A stretch of 64,000 bases of DNA, taken from NCBI RefSeq assembly GCF_000429425.1, contig NZ_AUBV01000010.1, positions 124,001 to 188,000 of the forward strand, written 5' to 3'. Source of the stretch: Algoriphagus mannitolivorans DSM 15301 (GTDB taxonomy: Bacteria; Bacteroidota; Bacteroidia; Cytophagales; Cyclobacteriaceae). The position numbers and the translations under genes are program-made. The notes beneath the pieces were generated by a model. The model had not been told where the DNA came from and searched no databases. It was given only the letters and a program-made list of their open reading frames with translations. How positions within the stretch are numbered: position 1 is the stretch's first letter; each line of letters starts with the position of its first letter. Shown piece by piece: positions 17,069 to 26,110 of this stretch.

Positions 17069-18269
17069 AAAACTTTTAATAATCGGGGAGGCATTTTACC
17101 CTGAAGATTTCATTATCAATGATTTGGCCAAGGAATGGTCTTCTCAGGGATATCAAGTGGAAGTTTTGACAAGAAACCCTTCCTATCCTTTCGGAAAAAT
17201 TTTTGAAGGTTATCAAAATAAAATTTACCAAAAAACATTTTTTGGCGAGATTCCAGTACACAGGGTTTTTGTTTTACAGGGCTACCAAAAGAGCAAGGTT
17301 ATTAAAATATTAAACTATTTTAGTTTTGTTTTTTTTGCGTCTTTGGTATCACTATGGATTGGGCGAAAATTCGACAGGGTATTCGTCTATCAAACGGGGC
17401 CTCTAACTGTTGCACTTCCAGGGAATTTAATTAGGATACTATTTAATAAGAAGCTTACGATCTGGACTCAAGATCTTTGGCCTGATACAGTGTACGCCTA
17501 TGGATTCAAAAAAAGCAAACTTTTTGATAAATGTTTAAATTGGCTCGTTTCATTTGTTTACAATAATTCAGATAAAATAGCGGTTTCTTGTTCTGGATTT
17601 ACACCCAAACTTTCGACCTTTCTTAAAGAAGAAAAAACCATTCAATGGATACCCAATTGGCCAATCATAGAATCTACATCCCTTGATCCTAAAGTCCTAC
17701 CTGGCAGATTTAACTTTACTTTTGCTGGAAATTTAGGAAAGGTTCAAAATCTTGAAAATGTACTCTTGGCTTTTAAAAATATTTCCATAAAACATCCAGA
17801 AGTATGGATTAATTTAATTGGAGATGGTTCTGCGATGAGTTCCTTAAAAGCATTGGTTAAAAATCATGAGATAAAAAATATCAATTTTGTTGGGAGACGA
17901 CCTTTAATGGAAATGCCTGATTATTTTTCAGGGAGCGATGTTTTACTTATTTCCTTAGTAGATTCTTCTATTTATGAATTTATGATTCCAAGTAAGTTTC
18001 AAACTTACTTGAATTATGAAAAGCCTATTTTTGCGATAATGAAAGGAGAAGTTCCTAACATGGTAAAGCGATATAATTTGGGAATTATTGCTGATCCAAA
18101 TGATATAGACTCTATCTATCAGGGCTTTGAAGCTTTTTTAAATCTTTCCAGACAGGATCTGGATCAAATGGGGTCATATTCCATTGATTTGTTAAATTCA
18201 ACTTTTATCAGAGAGAAAAATATTGAGAAGCTTACAAAATTGACATTTGAAGAAACCTGTACTGTATAA
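17058..18269 (+). CDS. WbuB/WbjE-like glycosyltransferase (L-FucNAc/L-QuiNAc transferase candidate)
   Basis: This GT4-type enzyme has about 403 residues from the ATG at 17058; an ATG at 17031 adds nine residues. The start LLIIGEAFYPEDFIINDLAKEW, the WTQDLWPDTVYAYG segment, FTFAGNLGKVQNLENVL and the C-terminal MIPSKFQTYLNYEKPI are typical of the WbuB group that follows fnlABC genes and transfers a 6-deoxy-L-HexNAc. A hydrophobic stretch near residues 80-105 may help membrane association. It overlaps the reductase gene and is in turn overlapped by the cupin gene. Confidence 0.83.
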   Translation: MLDKKLLIIGEAFYPEDFIINDLAKEWSSQGYQVEVLTRNPSYPFGKIFEGYQNKIYQKTFFGEIPVHRVFVLQGYQKSKVIKILNYFSFVFFASLVSLWIGRKFDRVFVYQTGPLTVALPGNLIRILFNKKLTIWTQDLWPDTVYAYGFKKSKLFDKCLNWLVSFVYNNSDKIAVSCSGFTPKLSTFLKEEKTIQWIPNWPIIESTSLDPKVLPGRFNFTFAGNLGKVQNLENVLLAFKNISIKHPEVWINLIGDGSAMSSLKALVKNHEIKNINFVGRRPLMEMPDYFSGSDVLLISLVDSSIYEFMIPSKFQTYLNYEKPIFAIMKGEVPNMVKRYNLGIIADPNDIDSIYQGFEAFLNLSRQDLDQMGSYSIDLLNSTFIREKNIEKLTKLTFEETCTV

Positions 18270-18672
18270 AGTAGAAAAATTTAAGGATCATCGAGGTCAA
18301 TTGGATTTTTGTAATGAATTTGTTTTAAACAAATTTGTTAGATTTTATGTGATTTCCTCTGAAATTCAAGGTCAAATAAGAGCTTGGCAAGGGCATAAAA
18401 TTGAGGAAAAGGCTTTTTTCCCCATTCTGGGTAAAACAAAAGTTATTTTAGTTCCCGTTTTAGACTTCGAAAAAAGGATATCTCTCGATCCAATAGAATT
18501 TATCCTTGACTCTAATACTCCCGAGATATTAGTTATTCCTGGTGGCTATGCAAACGGATTTCAATTTTTGACCGATGAATCAAAGCTTATGGTCTATTCA
18601 AATCTAAAGCTTGAAGAGTCAAAAAATGACGATTTCCGGTTTAATTCAAACGAGTTTTATGCCTGGAGCTAG
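18247..18672 (+). CDS. Cupin-fold sugar epimerase/isomerase-like protein (RmlC/WxcM-like)
   Basis: This 141-residue protein resembles dTDP-sugar 3,5-epimerase or 3,4-ketoisomerase cupins: FKDHRGQLDF near the N-terminus, IRAWQGHK, LVPVLDF and VIPGGYANGFQFL. It may epimerise or isomerise a keto-sugar intermediate and could replace the cupin half missing from the reductase at 16202. The start appears to be TTG within the 3' end of the previous gene (23-bp overlap); no ATG lies close enough to preserve the conserved N-terminus. The 3' end overlaps the wzi gene by 14 bp. Confidence 0.75.
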   Translation: MKKPVLYKVEKFKDHRGQLDFCNEFVLNKFVRFYVISSEIQGQIRAWQGHKIEEKAFFPILGKTKVILVPVLDFEKRISLDPIEFILDSNTPEILVIPGGYANGFQFLTDESKLMVYSNLKLEESKNDDFRFNSNEFYAWS

Positions 18673-20401
18673 AATAAATAAACTTTTAATTACAGCCCTT
18701 GTAGTTTTATCTTTTTCAAAGATTTCTGCACAATCATTACCAGCCGGCTTACCGATTCTTGAAGAATTACTTCGCAGAAAGCAATTAATATCTAATGATT
18801 CTCTAGAAAGCTCTTTTTTGGTTCGTTCTATCCCCATTTCAGACTCAAGTTATTGGTTGGCAGAACCTTTAGCTTTGCCATTTAATGAAATAAATGGATT
18901 TTCTCTTGGGGTCTTGCCTTTTGTAAATACGACCCGAATCTTAACAGGAAGGCCTTATGGTTGGGCAGACTATGGATTAATTCCCAATCCTGGTTTTCAG
19001 ACTTATTTTTCAGGAGGAGTTGAAGCCAAGTATAAGTTTATCAATTTCACTTTTCGCCCTGAATTTGTTTTAGCGCAAAATGCAGGATTTCAAACGGGAC
19101 TATCTGAAATGAATCCTTCAGAAATAAGCAGCCGATTTTTTTTGTGGAATTGGGGTGATAATCCAGAACGTTATGGAAATGGAGTTTACTTCCGTCCGTG
19201 GTGGGGACAATCTAAACTGACTTTTCAATACGGAGCATTTGAAGTAGGGGGAAGCACAGGAAATATTTGGTGGGGTCCGGGGCAGTTTAATGCCTTAACA
19301 TTTTCAAACAATGCACAAGGATTTCCCCATTGGACAATAAATACTGTTAAACCTGCAAAAACATTTTTGGGTAATTTGGAGCTTCAGATGGTAATCGGAA
19401 GGTTAAGGAATTCAGGTTTTGCGCCCTCTCAAAATGAAGATTTGAATGAGCGATTCTTTAGACCATTTTCAGGGGACTTCAGATACTTAAATGCAATCAC
19501 TTTTTCCTGGAATCCTAAATGGGTAAAAGGTTTTTATTTTGGATTTAGTAGAACCTTCCAGCAGTACAATGAAAATCGGGGAAATTCTTTTTATGATTGG
19601 TTCCCAATTTTTGAGGGTTTCCAGAAGAAAAACTTCTTTGAAGGAGGAAATTCAGTTGACTTCGATGGGAACGGGAGAGATCAGACTATTACGATTTTTG
19701 GTAGGTTAGTTGTTCCAAGGACAAAATCCGAGCTTTATTTTGAATATGGTCGTAGAGATCATGCGTTTAATTGGAGGGAATATATTTTAAACCCAGAACA
19801 TGCCAGAGCCTTTATTTTCGGATTTAATCAATTATTTGAAATCCAAGAAATAGGAAAAATGATTCAAATTCGGTCTGAGGTAACCCATCAGCAGGAATCA
19901 GTTAATAGATATATCCGGTATGGAGGGATTTCTGGAGGAATTCGTGGAGGACTTTCTTGGCATACTCATAATCCTGCACGGGGCTTTGTAAATTACGGGC
20001 AACCTCTAGGTGTGGGAATTGGTACTGGTTCAAATTTGCAGACTGTAGAAGTTTCCTTAGTTGAGGGTGTGGATAAAATGGGATTGCTTTTTGAGCGATT
20101 AGCTAATAACCAGGACTTTTATTATAAGGCCTTGCTTCAGTTCACAGAGAGGAAACCCTGGATAGACCTTTCTCTCGGTTTCCTGTATGACAAGCAATTT
20201 GACAATCTATTGCTTAGCTCCAAGCTTCAGTTGATTCATGCCAGAAACTATCAGTGGCAGTTGGATCCGGCCAGTACGCCTGACTTTCCGAAAGGTCAGA
20301 ATCTGACCTCTGTAATAGCTCAGGCTTCGATAATTTATTTCTGGAATAAGAAGGAGGAAAAAGGCAAGGTTTTTGACCTAAAGAATTTTCAACCTTTCTA
20401 G
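18659..20401 (+). CDS. wzi: Wzi family outer-membrane capsule assembly protein
   Basis: From the ATG at 18659 the 580-residue protein begins with a signal peptide (RINKLLITALVVLSFSKISAQS), then alternating aromatic beta-strand patterns to a C-terminal strand ending in Phe, as expected of an outer-membrane barrel. Segments such as FFLWNWGDNPERYGNG, GNIWWGPGQFNAL and GISGGIRGGLSWHTHNP are of Wzi type. Wzi is a surface lectin that helps anchor exported polysaccharide. Upstream in-frame ATGs (18611, 18626) add non-signal residues and overlap the cupin gene further. It closes the long overlapping operon: 330 bp of non-coding DNA follow. Confidence 0.87.
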   Translation: MPGARINKLLITALVVLSFSKISAQSLPAGLPILEELLRRKQLISNDSLESSFLVRSIPISDSSYWLAEPLALPFNEINGFSLGVLPFVNTTRILTGRPYGWADYGLIPNPGFQTYFSGGVEAKYKFINFTFRPEFVLAQNAGFQTGLSEMNPSEISSRFFLWNWGDNPERYGNGVYFRPWWGQSKLTFQYGAFEVGGSTGNIWWGPGQFNALTFSNNAQGFPHWTINTVKPAKTFLGNLELQMVIGRLRNSGFAPSQNEDLNERFFRPFSGDFRYLNAITFSWNPKWVKGFYFGFSRTFQQYNENRGNSFYDWFPIFEGFQKKNFFEGGNSVDFDGNGRDQTITIFGRLVVPRTKSELYFEYGRRDHAFNWREYILNPEHARAFIFGFNQLFEIQEIGKMIQIRSEVTHQQESVNRYIRYGGISGGIRGGLSWHTHNPARGFVNYGQPLGVGIGTGSNLQTVEVSLVEGVDKMGLLFERLANNQDFYYKALLQFTERKPWIDLSLGFLYDKQFDNLLLSSKLQLIHARNYQWQLDPASTPDFPKGQNLTSVIAQASIIYFWNKKEEKGKVFDLKNFQPF

Positions 20402-20733
20402 TGGAAAAAGAATCGTGATTCTAATCCACAGTGATCGAAGATTTGTTGAGATATTCAAAATATTGGGCTTAGGATTATTCGGATCTCTACTTTTTCGGGT
20501 CATTTTAATCCAATCCAGTAATGTTTGTCTCGGATGATTCGTTCATAGAAAAAATCATTGACCTACTCAAAAATGGTGTTCAAATTTGAGCAGGTCCTTT
20601 TCAAAATCAAGAAATTGAATTTTATGTTTTTTTAAAAAAACCTTGAAAAATTATTTCTCTTGCAATTTCTAGGCATAAAAATTGACAATCGTTAAATTCA
20701 AGTCGTGAATAAGATTTTTAAAACCAACTACTT
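20402..20733. other. Non-coding gap between wzi and the WecA-like gene
   Basis: No reading frame of note is present in this 332-bp AT-rich gap. It contains a small palindrome (GAATC-GT-GATTC at about 20410-20421) and the 12-bp hairpin listed separately. Because the next gene has its own leader, an internal promoter is likely, but I see no clear TAnnTTTG box. Confidence 0.5.
20560..20596 (+). terminator. Hairpin after wzi, possible weak terminator
   Basis: The arms GACCTACTCAAA (20560-20571) and TTTGAGCAGGTC (20585-20596) pair over 12 positions with one A-C mismatch around a 13-nt loop, followed by CTTTTC. The T-run is weak, so it could instead be a regulatory stem. Confidence 0.4.
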
Positions 20734-21891
20734 ATGAATTATCTTTTTGCACTGCTCACCTCTTTTTCCGTGGGCTTTTTGTTGACTCCTGTGGTGATTT
20801 CGGTTCTGAAAAAAGCCAATATAGGAGATACCCCCGGTGGAAGAAAAATCCACAAGAAATTCACCCCATCCATGGGTGGAATAGCCTTTATTGTCGCCAC
20901 TTTCGTTGCTCTTGGGATTTGGGGTTGGCAGTATCCTTTACCGGATATTCGCTACCTGCTAGGTGCCATTGCCTTGATGTTCTTTGTAGGGCTTCGTGAT
21001 GATTTGGTGGAACTTAAGGCCAAACATAAAATCTTGGGGCAGATAGTAGCCGTTCTGCTGGTAGTAGTGGCCGGAGATATCCGGATTAAGGACTTCCACG
21101 GGTTTATGGGGATTGAGGAATTGCCACTATGGTTTAGCTACGCTTTCACCTCCTTTGTGTTACTTGCCTTGACCAATGGGTTTAACCTGATTGACGGGTT
21201 GGACGGACTTGCAGGAAGTATAGCAGTGGTAACTCTTGGGATTTTGGGATTCTGGTTTCAGATCCAAGGCCTGGAGAGTTTCTCCATTTTGAGTTTCACC
21301 TTATTGGGTGGAGTTTTGGCCTTCTTAGCCTTCAATTGGCATCCGGCAAAAATATTTATGGGAGATACCGGCTCCCTGACTTTAGGCTTTGCAATGGGCA
21401 GCTTGGTAGTGGCTTTTATGGAGTACAATTTTGCGCTGCCCGAGGATGCCTTTATGAAAATCAAGCCATCCTTCACCTTTGGCATTGCCTTGATGATCTA
21501 CCCGCTTTATGATATGGCAAGGGTGTTTGCCAGAAGGATTTCCAAAGGTCAACATCCTATGACTGCAGACAAAACCCACATCCATCACTTCATGATTCGT
21601 ATGGGTTATCGTCATGATCAGGTTGCGATGATCCTGGGTATTTTGCATTTGATATTAATATTTTTGGTTTTTGCATTTAGAGATTTTTCTGATAATGTCT
21701 TTCTGCCGGTGCTTTCTTGTATTGTACTATTTCTAGGATACAGACTGGATAAAGTCACGGTGAAGTATGTCAAGAAGAAAGTAATGAAGTCGCCTAAGGT
21801 TCTTGAAATAAGACCTTTGAACACGAATAACTTGTCAAAAATGAGAAAGGATTCTAAAGAGGTTGACCCGGAAAAATTGCACTTAAATTGA
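20734..21891 (+). CDS. wecA: Undecaprenyl-phosphate GlcNAc-1-phosphate transferase (WecA/TagO type)
   Basis: This polytopic membrane enzyme (385 aa, about 11 spans) of the polyprenyl-phosphate N-acetylhexosamine-1-phosphate transferase family loads the first sugar phosphate onto undecaprenyl phosphate. Seen are GGRKIHKKFTPSMGG, the FVGLRDDL Asp pair, NGFNLIDGLDGLAGS, HPAKIFMGDTGS and the KTHIHHFMIRMG histidine motif that separates WecA-like proteins from MraY. It lies downstream of a 330-bp gap and ends at a strong terminator, so it may be its own unit. Confidence 0.9.
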   Translation: MNYLFALLTSFSVGFLLTPVVISVLKKANIGDTPGGRKIHKKFTPSMGGIAFIVATFVALGIWGWQYPLPDIRYLLGAIALMFFVGLRDDLVELKAKHKILGQIVAVLLVVVAGDIRIKDFHGFMGIEELPLWFSYAFTSFVLLALTNGFNLIDGLDGLAGSIAVVTLGILGFWFQIQGLESFSILSFTLLGGVLAFLAFNWHPAKIFMGDTGSLTLGFAMGSLVVAFMEYNFALPEDAFMKIKPSFTFGIALMIYPLYDMARVFARRISKGQHPMTADKTHIHHFMIRMGYRHDQVAMILGILHLILIFLVFAFRDFSDNVFLPVLSCIVLFLGYRLDKVTVKYVKKKVMKSPKVLEIRPLNTNNLSKMRKDSKEVDPEKLHLN

Positions 21892-21916
21892 TGGAATATT
21901 TAACTTAGATCTTTTG

Positions 21917-21939
21917 AGGCCCGTTAAGGGCCTTTTTTA
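21917..21939 (+). terminator. Rho-independent terminator after the WecA-like gene
   Basis: AGGCCC-GTTAA-GGGCCT forms a perfect 6-bp GC-rich stem followed by TTTTT, 25 bp after the stop codon. Confidence 0.9.
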
Positions 21940-22022
21940 TTTTCGGTCAAAAAATATTGTTGGTTGGGTTTTTGAGTACATTTTTGGTATGTTTCGTAAT
22001 CGATTTCCTTACACCCAATAGG

Positions 22023-23159
22023 ATGGCATATCAAATACCTCTTTCTTTCCCAGTTTTCGAAGGCAATGAAAGTTTGTATGTCCAAGAAGCTATGAATTCT
22101 GGGCATTTGTCCACCAATGGCTTCTTCATCAATAAATTTGAAACAAAGCTTGGGAGAAAAATAAAGACTCACCAAGTAGTGGCTTTGAACTCTGGAACCT
22201 CGGCACTTCATTTGGCTTTGGTGCTATTAGGAATCGGTCCGGGAGATGAGGTGATTTGTCAATCGTTTACTTTTTGTGCTTCTGCCAATCCTATAGTCTA
22301 TTTGGGAGCAACTCCCGTGTTTGTGGACAGTGAAAAGGAAACCTGGAATATGTCTCCGGAATTATTGGAGGATGCCATTCTTAGTAGAATTTCCTTAGGA
22401 AGAAAGCCCAAAGCAATTGTGGTAGTTCATCTTTTTGGAATGCCAGCAAAAATGAAGGAGATCATGGCGATTTCCGAAAAATATAACATTCCGGTTTTGG
22501 AGGACGCTGCTGAAGCAGTGGGAAGTAAAGTTGATGGCAAATTCTGCGGTACTTTTGGGAAAATCGGTATTTATTCCTTCAATGGAAATAAAATCATAAC
22601 CAGTGGGGGAGGAGGGGCATTGATCTCGGATGATGCCGGTGTGATTGAAAAATCAAAGTATTTAGCCTCTCAAGCAAGAGAAGATTTGCCTTATTACCAG
22701 CATTTGGAAATTGGCTACAACTATAGAATGACCAATATTTCCGCTGCTGTGGGAGTCGCTCAGTTGGAGCAGTTGGACCAAATGGTCGCCAGGAGGAGAA
22801 AGATCAACTTACAATACAAAGAATTGATGAAGGATTTTCCGGGAGTGACTTTTCAGGAAGAACTAGATACCTCCGAGTCCAATTATTGGTTGACCTCGAT
22901 TCTCATAGATGAGGAAGTCACTGGGATTTCTAATGATAAATTGAGAGTAATTCTTTTCAAAAATGGTATAGAGACCCGGTTTTTGTGGAAGCCACTCCAT
23001 CTTCAGCCCATTTATCGAAAGACACCTTATTATGGAGGAAATGTCTCTGAAAAATTATTTCAGGAAGGCTTGTGCTTGCCAAGTTCTTCAAATCTGACAT
23101 TGGATCAGCAGGAGTATATCCTTGGCTTAATCGAAAAGGAATTCAGAAAAGTCTTTTGA
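22023..23159 (+). CDS. DegT/DnrJ/EryC1/StrS aminotransferase (PglE-like)
   Basis: This PLP-dependent enzyme adds an amino group to a nucleotide keto-sugar. From the ATG at 22023 the 378-residue protein reads MAYQIPLSFPVFEGNE, with NSGTSALHLAL, EDAAEAVGS (PLP-ring Asp) and SFNGNKIITSGGGG, where Lys190 is the Schiff-base lysine. The in-frame TTG at 21957 adds 22 hydrophobic residues overlapping the terminator and is rejected. With the PglC-like and PglF-like genes just downstream it suggests a UDP-4-amino-4,6-dideoxy-GlcNAc (bacillosamine-type) sugar. The gene ends 1 bp before the next. Confidence 0.9.
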   Translation: MAYQIPLSFPVFEGNESLYVQEAMNSGHLSTNGFFINKFETKLGRKIKTHQVVALNSGTSALHLALVLLGIGPGDEVICQSFTFCASANPIVYLGATPVFVDSEKETWNMSPELLEDAILSRISLGRKPKAIVVVHLFGMPAKMKEIMAISEKYNIPVLEDAAEAVGSKVDGKFCGTFGKIGIYSFNGNKIITSGGGGALISDDAGVIEKSKYLASQAREDLPYYQHLEIGYNYRMTNISAAVGVAQLEQLDQMVARRRKINLQYKELMKDFPGVTFQEELDTSESNYWLTSILIDEEVTGISNDKLRVILFKNGIETRFLWKPLHLQPIYRKTPYYGGNVSEKLFQEGLCLPSSSNLTLDQQEYILGLIEKEFRKVF

Positions 23160-23160
23160 G

Positions 23161-23769
23161 GTGATATACAGGGAGTTTGGAAAAAGAGCAATAGACTTAG
23201 TTCTGTCGTTTATCATGTTTTTGGTTTTGCTTCCTGTTTTTTTGATTCTCTCCATCCTACTCAGCACCTATTTCAAAGGCTCCCCGTTTTTTTATCAAAA
23301 GCGTCCCGGAAAGGATGGAAAGATATTTTGGATAATCAAATTCAAAACCATGTGGGATAAAAAGGACAGTTCTGGAAATCTCCTTTCGGATGAAATCAGA
23401 ATTTCTCCTCTAGGCAAATGGGTTCGAAAAAGCTCATTGGATGAAATCCCCCAATTGCTCAATGTTCTCAAAGGTGATATGAGTATGGTTGGTCCCCGGC
23501 CGCTATTACCTGAATATTTAGACCTTTATTCAGAAGAGCAAAACAGGAGACATTTAGTCAGACCTGGGGTGACTGGATGGGCTCAGATCAATGGTAGAAA
23601 TGCCATTTCCTGGGCAAAGAAATTTGAATATGATACTTGGTATGTGGATCATTTATCCATTTTATTGGATGTCAAGATCCTTTTTATAACCCTTTTTAAT
23701 GTTCTTCGTGGAAAAGGTGTGAGTCAACATGGTCATGTGACCGTCGGAAGATTTACAGGACGAAATTGA
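23161..23769 (+). CDS. Short sugar transferase (PglC/WcaJ-type phosphoglycosyl transferase)
   Basis: This 202-residue monotopic enzyme transfers a sugar-1-phosphate to undecaprenyl phosphate. It has one re-entrant hydrophobic segment (about 12-34), FKTMWD (61-66), the catalytic Asp94-Glu95 in SSLDEIPQLLN, and MVGPRPLLP, RPGVTGWAQINGR. Its small size, without the multi-span domain of WcaJ/WbaP, is that of PglC. It starts with GTG directly after the aminotransferase stop, so the two are surely cotranscribed. The PglF-like gene follows after 229 bp. Confidence 0.92.
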   Translation: MIYREFGKRAIDLVLSFIMFLVLLPVFLILSILLSTYFKGSPFFYQKRPGKDGKIFWIIKFKTMWDKKDSSGNLLSDEIRISPLGKWVRKSSLDEIPQLLNVLKGDMSMVGPRPLLPEYLDLYSEEQNRRHLVRPGVTGWAQINGRNAISWAKKFEYDTWYVDHLSILLDVKILFITLFNVLRGKGVSQHGHVTVGRFTGRN

Positions 23770-23947
23770 TTCTTTTTGGGCTTAAAGAAATTCTTTAAGT
23801 TTATCTAGACCTTTTCAATATTATCTTCTGTTATTAATCAAAATTTTTGATCTAGGCCTAAAAATCTTACTTATTTATAATAAAACTTCAAAGAATTCAC
23901 CGAAAATTGAAAATTGTTCGGAATTCTATTTACTTTGTATGTATTAA

Positions 23948-23955
23948 TAAATTTG
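23948..23955 (+). promoter_or_regulatory. Candidate -7 box (TAAATTTG) before the PglF-like gene
   Basis: The sequence fits the Bacteroidota TAnnTTTG consensus 44 bp before the start codon. A TTTG at 23934 is too close to be the -33 element, so the match is partial. Confidence 0.3.
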
Positions 23956-23998
23956 ATTAGGTAGTCTAAATTTTAACCTTTCTGAAGGAAATTTTACT

Positions 23999-25909
23999 AT
24001 GAATTTTTTATCCAGGCTGAAAATTCTCCCTAGGTGGATAATCGCCTTACTCGACTCATTCATTCTTTTTTACTGCGCACTGTTCGGATATTTGGTACGG
24101 TTCAATTTCGAACTTCACCAGATCGAAGAGTATGACGCCTTTGCAGGTAGTTTTACTTTTATGGTCGGTGGCCTGCTGGTCATGCAAAACACAAGAAGCT
24201 ATGAAGGCATTGTCAGGCATACCGGGTTCAGAGATGGATCCAACATCTTCAAGACGATCTTTATAACCTTCATTCTATTCCTCTTTTTGAATTTCTTCCA
24301 TGGAAATTTTCTAAATGACAGGTTTCTTCTTCCCACTTCAGTCTTAATCATTGCCAGCCTTTCAGCTCTGTTTATGCTGATTTTTTATAGATTGTTGGTG
24401 AAGGAGATTTTTGTTTACCTCAAAAATGGGTTTTCAGAAAAGGCTCTCAAGAACGGGGTGATTTTCGGTGCCGGAGAAGCAGGAATTATTGCTCAGGAAG
24501 CTATCAAAAGAGATTCTAAAAGCCAGCTGAATATCCTTGCTTTTTTGGATGATGATGAAAAGAAGGATGGAAAAAACATTGATGGAAAGAGGATCTATAA
24601 AGGAATAGAAACTCTTGAAAAATTGGTTAATCAATTCCATATCACGGATTTGATCATTGCAGTAAGAGATTTGTCTGTCAAAAGAAAAAGTGAGATCATC
24701 GATGAGTGCCTTCGCTTGAATATTTCGGTTTCCATAGTTCCTCCGGTAGATCAATGGATCAACGGGGGATTAACAGCAGGAGCAATTCGGGAAATCAAAA
24801 TTGAAGATCTACTGAGTAGAGATCAGATCATTCTGGATAATCCTAGAATCGAAGAGGATTTGAGAGGAAAGGTTGTCATGGTAACCGGTGCTGCTGGATC
24901 TATTGGGTCTGAGCTTTGCCGACAAATCTGCCACTATCATCCCAAATTAATCGTGATGCTGGATATCGCAGAATCTCCTTTGTATGATATCGAGCAGGAG
25001 TTTAAAGAACATCACCCGGGATGCTCAATCAAGATTATTCTTGGCGATGTCAGGAATAAAAAGAAAATGAAAGAGGTTTTCAAGGACCTGAAGCCTCAAG
25101 TGGTATTCCATGCGGCTGCCTACAAGCATGTGCCGATGATGGAGAATTATCCGGAAGAGGCGATCCATGCAAATGTGATTGGCACCAAAGTTTTGGCTGA
25201 TTTGGCAGTTTTATCCCAAGTTGAAAAATTCGTTTTTGTCTCCACTGACAAAGCAGTGAATCCAACAAATGTCATGGGAGCCAGCAAAAGAGCGGCAGAA
25301 ATGTACGTTCAGGCTCTAAATGAATATTTGGAAAGTAATCATAAGAAGTTCCACACCAAATTCATCACCACCCGATTTGGAAATGTTTTGGGCTCAAATG
25401 GCTCCGTGATTCCTCTTTTCAAAAAGCAAATCCTAAACGGAGGCCCGATTACAGTCACTCATCCTGAGATCACCAGATACTTCATGACGATTCCTGAAGC
25501 GTGTCAACTGGTTTTGGAAGCCGGCGTGATGGGAGAAGGAGGAGAGATTTATGTGTTTGACATGGGAGAGCCAGTGAAGATTCTCGATTTGGCGAAGAAG
25601 ATGATCCAGCTTTCCGGAAAAAAGGTAGATCAAGATATTAAAATTGTGTTTAGCGGACTTAGGGAAGGTGAGAAACTTTTTGAAGAACTTCTAAATGACT
25701 TTGAAACTGTAAAGATCACCCACCATCCTAAAATCAAAATTGCACAGGTTCTTCCTTCATCCTACCATAAGATTGATGGACAAATTGAACTATTCCAGGA
25801 TCTGGTCAATAAAAACAACGAAACAGATCTGGTTAGACATCTCAAAGCACTTGTACCGGAATTTATTTCAAATTCATCCAGATTTGAAGTTTTGGATCGG
25901 ATGAATTGA
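23999..25909 (+). CDS. Membrane-bound UDP-GlcNAc 4,6-dehydratase (PglF/WbpM/CapD family)
   Basis: The 636-residue protein has four N-terminal membrane spans (about 10-130), a CoA-binding-like Rossmann domain (GAGEAGIIAQEA near 155), then a dehydratase domain with GAAGSIGSELCRQ near 300, VFHAAAYKHVPMMENYP, and STDKAVNPTNVMGASK, where Met replaces the Tyr of ordinary SDRs. It should yield UDP-4-keto-6-deoxy-GlcNAc, the substrate for the upstream aminotransferase. A TAnnTTTG-like box (23948-23955) lies 44 bp upstream, so separate transcription is possible. A strong terminator follows. Confidence 0.92.
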   Translation: MNFLSRLKILPRWIIALLDSFILFYCALFGYLVRFNFELHQIEEYDAFAGSFTFMVGGLLVMQNTRSYEGIVRHTGFRDGSNIFKTIFITFILFLFLNFFHGNFLNDRFLLPTSVLIIASLSALFMLIFYRLLVKEIFVYLKNGFSEKALKNGVIFGAGEAGIIAQEAIKRDSKSQLNILAFLDDDEKKDGKNIDGKRIYKGIETLEKLVNQFHITDLIIAVRDLSVKRKSEIIDECLRLNISVSIVPPVDQWINGGLTAGAIREIKIEDLLSRDQIILDNPRIEEDLRGKVVMVTGAAGSIGSELCRQICHYHPKLIVMLDIAESPLYDIEQEFKEHHPGCSIKIILGDVRNKKKMKEVFKDLKPQVVFHAAAYKHVPMMENYPEEAIHANVIGTKVLADLAVLSQVEKFVFVSTDKAVNPTNVMGASKRAAEMYVQALNEYLESNHKKFHTKFITTRFGNVLGSNGSVIPLFKKQILNGGPITVTHPEITRYFMTIPEACQLVLEAGVMGEGGEIYVFDMGEPVKILDLAKKMIQLSGKKVDQDIKIVFSGLREGEKLFEELLNDFETVKITHHPKIKIAQVLPSSYHKIDGQIELFQDLVNKNNETDLVRHLKALVPEFISNSSRFEVLDRMN

Positions 25910-26001
25910 TAATTTAAATTCATTGATCTATTCCAAAGAAAATCGGCTTTAATAATATCTAAGTCTTCTCTATTCAAATTCTCCTAGAATCAAACGATAT
26001 C

Positions 26002-26031
26002 AGGCTTTCCCAAAAAAGGAAAGCCTTTTTT
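26002..26031 (+). terminator. Rho-independent terminator closing the polysaccharide locus
   Basis: AGGCTTTCC-CAAAAAA-GGAAAGCCT is a perfect 9-bp stem followed by TTTTT, about 90 bp after the PglF-like gene. Confidence 0.92.
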
Positions 26032-26110
26032 GTGAAATCGCCCTGCCTGATTCATCATTCCTCATTCCTAATCCCTAATTTTACGGCTCTTTAAGGATAA
26101 ACACCTTACG

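Noticed and set aside
20734..21891. MraY (peptidoglycan) instead of a WecA-type transferase
   Set aside because: The HIHHFMIRMG motif and the surface polysaccharide context fit the WecA/TagO group, and no mur or division genes are near.
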